DNA from: Micromonospora sp. WMMD812
Lineage (GTDB): Bacteria; Actinomycetota; Actinomycetes; Mycobacteriales; Micromonosporaceae
Direction of reading: 5' to 3'
DNA length: 64,000 nt
Assembly: GCF_027497215.1 (NCBI RefSeq)
Contig: NZ_CP114904.1
Location: forward strand, 1,054,001-1,118,000
The translations under genes and the position numbers were made by a program. Each line of letters starts with the position of its first letter. Positions within the stretch are counted from its first letter, which is position 1. Below the pieces are notes generated by a model. That model saw nothing but the letters and a program-made list of their open reading frames with translations, ran no database searches and was not told the DNA's origin. Of the stretch, positions 59,188-64,000 are shown piece by piece.

Positions 59188-62100
59188 TCAGCGGCCGGTT
59201 CGGCGGCGGACCGCGGCGGCGAGGACCCGGCCGAGGACCACCGCGGTCACGGCGAAGACCGCCACCGCGGGCACGGTGACCGTCAGCAGAGGACCGACGT
59301 CCGGCCAGGCGGGCACCGGCACGGGCGACCGGCCGTCGCTGAACAGTCGCTGGCCGTCCCGCGCCAGAACCCAGATCGCCACGGTGGCGAGCGCGCCCGC
59401 CGCCGTGGCGACCGCGACCGGCCACCCGTACCCGCCGCGGACGTCGCGCTGCGGCAGCCCCTGCCGCCGGAGGGCGACCAGCATGGCGACCCGGTTACGC
59501 TGGTCGGCCGCGGCGGTCGCGACGAGGCCGGCCGCCCCGATCAGGACTCCGGCCAGCGCGGCGAAGAGGTTGAAGCCCAGCGCCAACGCCGGGCCCTGGC
59601 GATGGAGGTCCTCGCGCTCGGCGGTGATCGCCCGGTCGTAGCGGACGACCAGACCCTGCGCGCGCAGCCGGTCGAGCGCGTCGGCGGGCGCCGCCGGGCC
59701 CAGCCACACCTCCTTGCTCCCGGTCTGACCTTCGACGGCGAGCCGGTCGGCGTACTCCAGGTCGACCAGCAGGCCCGACTCCCCGAGCCGTGGCAGCCGG
59801 TCCGCGAAGCCGGCGACCAGCGCATTGGTCGGCATCGAGTCGATGCCGTCGTACCGGATCGAGCCGAGGTGCGTGCCCATCGACCGGGTCAACCAGGCGG
59901 GCAGCGGGTCGGGCGTGTCGGCCACGGCGATGGGGATCGGCGCCAACCGGCGGCCGTCCGGAACGTCCACGACCAGCGCCGGGTCACTGCCGCCCGTGCC
60001 GTAGACCGAGTAGTCGGCCATGTTGCCGGGTGGCCGCCACCGTTCTGTTCGGGCCAGCTCCGCGCCGCTCAGCTGGACCGTGCCGTCATCCTCGGAGCGC
60101 AACTCCTCGATCCGGACCTGCAACTGCCCGGGTGTGACCTGGGCGTTGACCTCGAACCTGGCCAACCGGCACTGCGGTTCGCATTCGGGCACCGGCACGC
60201 GATACTCCCCCCGGCCGGACGTGAGCGGGCGGTCGGCGCCGACCTGACGGGTGCCGGACCGGCCGGCGATCAGGAGATAGAGGCGGGGTAGGAAGCCGGC
60301 GAAGGCGTTCTCGTCGTAGCTGGCGGTCACGGTCACGACGAGCGTGCGGCCCCGCAGCAGCACCGGCTCCGCCGGCGGAGCCGGGCGCAGCGGGCGGGCG
60401 ATGTCGGCCAACGACACCCCGTACGACGGGTGCGGCGCGGCCACCGTCGCCAGCCGGTCGGAGTCCACCGCGAGCACCGCCGTGTTCGACCTGCTCGTTC
60501 CGTTCGTCGTCACCGCCGCCATCGCGAACCGGCCCTCGGGATCGGCGGCCCGGACGGCCTCCACCAGATGGCTGCGGGACAGCGCGTCGACACCGACGAC
60601 CCGTGGGGCGCCGACGTCGACGGTGGCGCGGTCCGCGTAGGCCGCCGTCGCCAGCTCCCGGGTGGCGACGGTGAAGGCGAGCATCGCGACCACCACGGTG
60701 AGCAGCGCGATCAGGGGCCGGAACCGGGGTTGCCGGCCCACCTGCAGCAGGGCCAGACCGACCCGGGTCCGTCCTCGCGCCAGCAGCGCCGCACCCACCG
60801 CCGCCCCGGACAACAAGGCGACCCGCGCCAGCAGGACGCCCACGGCGAGCGCCGCGACAACCGGCGCCAGCAACGCGAGACCGCTGGGTGACCCACCGGC
60901 GCGCAACTGCACGAGCGCCGCCACGGCGGCGGACACCGCGACGGCGTCGCCGATGCTCGTCCGCCAGCCGCGCGAGCGCGCCGGCACGTGGCGCAGCAGG
61001 TCGACGACCGGCGCGGACAGGGTACGGGCCTGGGCGAGCAGCACCGCGGCGAGGGCGCCGCCGGCGGCGAGCGTGGCGTAGCCGAGCGCGGCGGCGTTCA
61101 GCGTCAACCCGGCGTCGCCAGTCAACGTGTGCGCGGTCAACAGCTTGGCGGCGGCCAGGCCGGCCAGGCAGCCCAGGGGGATCGCGGCCACCGCGGGCAC
61201 CGCGTGCTCGCCGATCGCCAGCGTCCACAGGCGGCGGCGTTGCACTCCGCGCAGCAGCAGCAGACCCTGCTCCGGACGGCGCTCGGCGGCCGCCGAACTG
61301 ACCGCCACGAAGAGCACCAGCCAGCAGAGCAGGACGAGCAGCCCGGCACCCAGGGTCACGCCGACCGCCAGCTGGCCGCGCTGCAGCGTGATGCGGTCGA
61401 GCAGTTGCGGCAGGCCGCTGCCGACGCCGAGACTTCCGCGGGGGGCATCGCGTGTCGCCACCGCGACGGTGGCCTTGAGTTCGTCGGCCGACCCGGTGCG
61501 CACCATCTCCTCGGTGATGAACAGGTCGGCCGTCGGTCGTTGCAGGATGGCGTCGTTCTCGCCCAGGCGCGAGGACGCGGCGGTGAAGATGGCGTCCTCT
61601 GCGCTGCCCACGGCCGACAGGGGCGCCGCGCCCGGCGCGGGCGGCCGCAGGTACTCGTCGCCGAGCCAGAACGGGTCGGCCGGGTCGAGCGGGCGGTAGA
61701 CACCGGTGACCCGCAGCGGCACACCGGCGAAGGTCACCTCGCTGCCGGCGGATGCGCCGAGACGCGCCGCGGTGCTCGTACTGACCATCACCTCGGGTCG
61801 CTGACCATCGGCGGTGGGGGCCGGGCAGCTGCCCGTCACGGCGACGCGCTCGCAGATCCCCTGCCGGAACACGAGGTTGGAGGTCACGGTCCCGGCCGGG
61901 CCGGCGGTGACGCCGCCCGCCTGCGCGCCGAGAACCACCTCGAAGCCGGCTGCGGTGAACGGCGCGAGGTGACCACGGAACGCCGCGACGCCGGGATCGG
62001 CGGGCATCCCCGGGTGTTCGGCGATCGAGCTGAGTCGCAGCCGGCGTTCGTCGGGCGGGGCGGCGGCGAGTTCCTCGCTCGCGAGGGCCTGACCGGCGGC

Positions 62101-62214
62101 GCTCACGTACATCGGCGCGGCCGCGGCCGCGGCGCTGGCGAGCACGGCCAGCAGGAGCACCGCGAGCGCCTGCGCCCGGCGAGCGACGAGTGCTCCCGCG
62201 ATGACGGCCAGCAT
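59188..62214 (-). CDS. ABC transporter permease, FtsX/MacB-like (large)
   Basis: A 1008-aa membrane protein. It has an N-terminal TM helix, a large external domain (about 40-260), then a first FtsX-like block of TM helices (about 285-500), a second external domain (about 530-830), and a final set of TM helices near the C-terminus (about 850-1000) with AALAGVLIGAAGLVATAAADQRNRV. This duplicated FtsX layout fits lipoprotein or peptide exporters that do mechanical work rather than transport through a pore. It is partnered by the ATPase gene at 62281. ATG 62214. Confidence 0.87.
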   Translation of the reverse strand: MLAVIAGALVARRAQALAVLLLAVLASAAAAAAPMYVSAAGQALASEELAAAPPDERRLRLSSIAEHPGMPADPGVAAFRGHLAPFTAAGFEVVLGAQAGGVTAGPAGTVTSNLVFRQGICERVAVTGSCPAPTADGQRPEVMVSTSTAARLGASAGSEVTFAGVPLRVTGVYRPLDPADPFWLGDEYLRPPAPGAAPLSAVGSAEDAIFTAASSRLGENDAILQRPTADLFITEEMVRTGSADELKATVAVATRDAPRGSLGVGSGLPQLLDRITLQRGQLAVGVTLGAGLLVLLCWLVLFVAVSSAAAERRPEQGLLLLRGVQRRRLWTLAIGEHAVPAVAAIPLGCLAGLAAAKLLTAHTLTGDAGLTLNAAALGYATLAAGGALAAVLLAQARTLSAPVVDLLRHVPARSRGWRTSIGDAVAVSAAVAALVQLRAGGSPSGLALLAPVVAALAVGVLLARVALLSGAAVGAALLARGRTRVGLALLQVGRQPRFRPLIALLTVVVAMLAFTVATRELATAAYADRATVDVGAPRVVGVDALSRSHLVEAVRAADPEGRFAMAAVTTNGTSRSNTAVLAVDSDRLATVAAPHPSYGVSLADIARPLRPAPPAEPVLLRGRTLVVTVTASYDENAFAGFLPRLYLLIAGRSGTRQVGADRPLTSGRGEYRVPVPECEPQCRLARFEVNAQVTPGQLQVRIEELRSEDDGTVQLSGAELARTERWRPPGNMADYSVYGTGGSDPALVVDVPDGRRLAPIPIAVADTPDPLPAWLTRSMGTHLGSIRYDGIDSMPTNALVAGFADRLPRLGESGLLVDLEYADRLAVEGQTGSKEVWLGPAAPADALDRLRAQGLVVRYDRAITAEREDLHRQGPALALGFNLFAALAGVLIGAAGLVATAAADQRNRVAMLVALRRQGLPQRDVRGGYGWPVAVATAAGALATVAIWVLARDGQRLFSDGRSPVPVPAWPDVGPLLTVTVPAVAVFAVTAVVLGRVLAAAVRRRTGR

Positions 62215-62280
62215 GGAGGTTGATGTTAGATAGCGGCGGCGACACCCACCGTCCCCTACCCGGGAATCGAGACCTCCCGG

Positions 62281-62937
62281 TTACCGGTCTCCGCCTCGCC
62301 GTAGCACCGCGTTCCCGTCGACCAGGTGCAGTTCCGCCGCGCACGCGGCCGCGACCTCCGGATCGTGGGTGGCGAACACGACGGCTGCGCCCCGCCCGGC
62401 CTCCTCGTGCAGCAGATCCAGCACCCGCTGCCGGTTGCCGGCGTCGAGTTCGCTGGTCACCTCGTCGGCAAGCAGCACCGCGCCGCCCAGGGCCAGGCCC
62501 CGGGCGACCGCCGTACGCTGCTGCTGGCCGCCGGACAACTCCTCGACGAGTTGGTCGGCCTGGCCGGCGAGACCCAACCGGTCCAGGGTGGCCGCGGTGA
62601 GTCGGCGCGCCTCCGGGGGCGTCACGCCGGAGGCGATCAGGGCCACCTGCACGTTCTCCGCCGCGGTCAGGATCGGCGCCAGGCCGTTGTCCTGCGGGAT
62701 GACGACGACCCTGCGGTCCACCGCGTGGTCGCGGTCGCGCAGCGGCTGCCCGTCGACGGTCACGGTGCCGGCGCGCGGCGGCAACAAGCCGCCCATCACA
62801 CCCAGCAGGGTCGTCTTGCCCGCGCCGGACAGGCCGGTCACCGCCAGCACCTGCCCCGGGCGGACGGTCACCGAGACGTCGCTGAGCACAGCCGGGCCGT
62901 CGCCGTACCCGACGGTCATGTCCTCGATGGTCAGCAT
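62281..62937 (-). CDS. ABC transporter ATPase (LolD/MacB-like)
   Basis: A 218-aa ATPase: Walker A GLSGAGKTT (about 36-44), Q-loop IPQDNG, signature LSGGQQQRTAV, Walker B VLLADEVTSELD and H-loop ATHDPE. Its size and position before a FtsX-type permease (66 bp gap) mark it as the LolD/MacB-type partner. GGAGGAAG lies 10 bases before ATG 62937 (minus strand), which is why the longer frame from 62997 was not used. Confidence 0.92.
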   Translation of the reverse strand: MLTIEDMTVGYGDGPAVLSDVSVTVRPGQVLAVTGLSGAGKTTLLGVMGGLLPPRAGTVTVDGQPLRDRDHAVDRRVVVIPQDNGLAPILTAAENVQVALIASGVTPPEARRLTAATLDRLGLAGQADQLVEELSGGQQQRTAVARGLALGGAVLLADEVTSELDAGNRQRVLDLLHEEAGRGAAVVFATHDPEVAAACAAELHLVDGNAVLRRGGDR

Positions 62938-63022
62938 CTGCAACCGCTTCCTCCGGCATCGGCGCCCGCAGACTGCCACGCCGGACGGCTGCCGCACAAC
63001 GCCCGCACCGTCGGCTGCCGCC

Positions 63023-63463
63023 TCAGTCTGCGGTGGAACCGGCCTCGACGATCGTGACGGGCGTGCCGAGTTCGACGGTGCGGGAGACGGTGCAGAGCCG
63101 GTCGTGCGACTGCCGCAGCGACCGGGGCAGCGCCTCGCGCGCCTTGTCGCCGTCCGCGCCGTCGGGGAACGTCACGGTGAACGTGGCCGTGAGGTTCTGC
63201 ATCCGGTTGCCGCCGGCCTCGTCGCGGATCTTGTCGCCGGTGACGGTGACGGAGAACTGCGTCGGCTCGGCGCGGCGGCTGGTGAAGTGGTCGACGTCGA
63301 TCGCGGTGCAGCCGCCGATGGCCGCCAGCAGCAGCTCCACCGGCGTGAAGCTGGTGTTCTCGCCCGCGCCCATCGACAGTGATCCTCCCCGGGCGTTCCG
63401 CACGACGTACTGCCCGACGCTGGTGCGCTCGATCTCCACCGAGCGGAAGGTGTCGTCACTCAT
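63023..63463 (-). CDS. OsmC-family peroxide-reducing protein
   Basis: A 146-aa OsmC/Ohr-fold protein. The first catalytic segment has SFTPVELLLAAIGGCTAIDVDHF with Cys near residue 52. A second Cys follows in DRLCTVSRTVE. The paired cysteines and Arg/Glu pattern fit thiol peroxidases of the OsmC type. ATG 63463. It lies upstream of the LolD/MacB-like ATPase gene on the same strand, which may be one transcription unit. Confidence 0.88.
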   Translation of the reverse strand: MSDDTFRSVEIERTSVGQYVVRNARGGSLSMGAGENTSFTPVELLLAAIGGCTAIDVDHFTSRRAEPTQFSVTVTGDKIRDEAGGNRMQNLTATFTVTFPDGADGDKAREALPRSLRQSHDRLCTVSRTVELGTPVTIVEAGSTAD

Positions 63464-63557
63464 GGCAGGAAGCTACCCAGGCCGTCCGGCCACCGCGCCA
63501 CCGGCCCAGGTGTCGTCTGCCAGTTGAGTTGAGGAACTAACCTGTCCGGGACCTGCG

Positions 63558-64000
63558 GTGCCCCAAGAGACCTGGCAGGCACGCATCGTCTGCCTGGTGC
63601 CGGCGTGGTCGACGTCGCGATTGAACGTGATCACGGTGGCGTTTCTGCGCCGACTTCCCACCGCGGACAAGGTCGCGTGGCTGTCGCCCCGACGCCTGGC
63701 CAACTGGCTGGGCTCAGTCGGCTACTCCGGCGGAGTCGATCCCGCGGTGCTCCACCTCGGCACCACACCACAGGTGCGTCGGCACGCTCCGCGAGCCTGT
63801 GCACCCGCACGACCGGGCATCCTCACCCCTGACGCACGTCGGCTCCTGGGGGAGAAAGCGTGGGCGGCCATGTCAAGACGTGGGATGTCAATGCTGGAGC
63901 GCTGCTCAGTCGGGTCAACGTTCAACAGAGTGCGGTGCGGGCTACGGACGCCTGCCGCTGCGACTCGCCTGGTCGTGGCTGGACACGCCCGGGGCGTGCG
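63558..64000 (+). CDS. Transposase-like open frame running off the window
   Basis: From GTG 63558 to the window edge the frame has no stop (at least 147 codons). Residues TAFLRRLPTADKVAWLSP-like, here AFLRRLPTADKVAWLSPRRL and then LGSVGYSGGVDPAVLH, resemble the central part of IS110-type transposases. The part after about residue 75 (HLGTTPQVRRHAPRAC onwards) looks less like a folded protein, so the gene may be a decayed fragment. The family assignment is from memory of motif style only. Confidence 0.35.
   Translation, partial: MPQETWQARIVCLVPAWSTSRLNVITVAFLRRLPTADKVAWLSPRRLANWLGSVGYSGGVDPAVLHLGTTPQVRRHAPRACAPARPGILTPDARRLLGEKAWAAMSRRGMSMLERCSVGSTFNRVRCGLRTPAAATRLVVAGHARGV

Overview
The window is a 64-kb stretch of very GC-rich chromosomal DNA. 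It shows almost only G/C in third codon positions, many GTG starts, short gaps and 1-4 base stop/start overlaps, a heat-shock HAIR operator, and MarR/TetR/LysR/WYL/AraC regulators each paired with a neighbouring gene. This fits a filamentous actinomycete. The gene style suggests Micromonosporaceae (Micromonospora-like), but that is inference; there is no rRNA or core phylogenetic marker here. I see no rRNA, tRNA, CRISPR array or large biosynthetic cluster.

Layout. 0-6.3 kb: proline iminopeptidase/MarR pair, a DrrAB-type ABC exporter with a divergent TetR and a 25-bp operator, peptide deformylase, acetyltransferase and TSUP permease. 6.5-10.4 kb: endonuclease/phosphatase-family enzyme, a large secreted M14 carboxypeptidase with Fn3 and TGPV-repeat domains, and a fasciclin-domain surface protein. 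10.4-16.6 kb: the most unusual part. A tyrosine recombinase runs in one unit with a nucleotidyltransferase. A 28-bp dif-shaped palindrome (11+6+11) lies on the recombinase start codon. About 0.85 kb away in a gene-free region is a second, dif-like 28-mer. Nested palindromes and a tandem duplication lie between them. Beyond this, IS-like end repeats at about 13.3 and 16.5 kb bracket a three-gene operon (membrane protein, winged-helix regulator, Tat-exported PAF-acetylhydrolase-like enzyme) and a twice-frameshifted SRPBCC pseudogene.

16.6-33.6 kb: UvrA-like ATPase, VOC protein and AraC regulator; GH20 hexosaminidase; a two-TM protein; methyltransferase; an OFA-type MFS transporter overlapping a 40-aa membrane partner; SDR; patatin; peroxiredoxin; a MarR/HTH divergent pair with an obvious operator; nitronate monooxygenase; and cydAB (cytochrome bd) behind a BlaI/CopY-like palindrome. 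33.8-46.7 kb: lipid genes (PlsC-like, GDPD), UMF1-type MFS, thymidine kinase, a small coupled membrane ORF, acyl-CoA dehydrogenase, PQQ-repeat protein, VOC, LLM oxidoreductase, a second tyrosine recombinase, WYL regulator, and a DHDPS-family enzyme with a divergent LysR.

46.9-64 kb: Hsp20 under a HAIR operator, GNAT, DUF2087-type regulator, MarR/MFS efflux pair, GT39-like membrane glycosyltransferase, SnoaL-like protein, LtrA, DinB, aldo/keto reductase, a von Willebrand lipoprotein, a conserved protein of unknown function, a FtsX-type ABC transporter, OsmC, and a transposase-like reading frame running off the end of the window.
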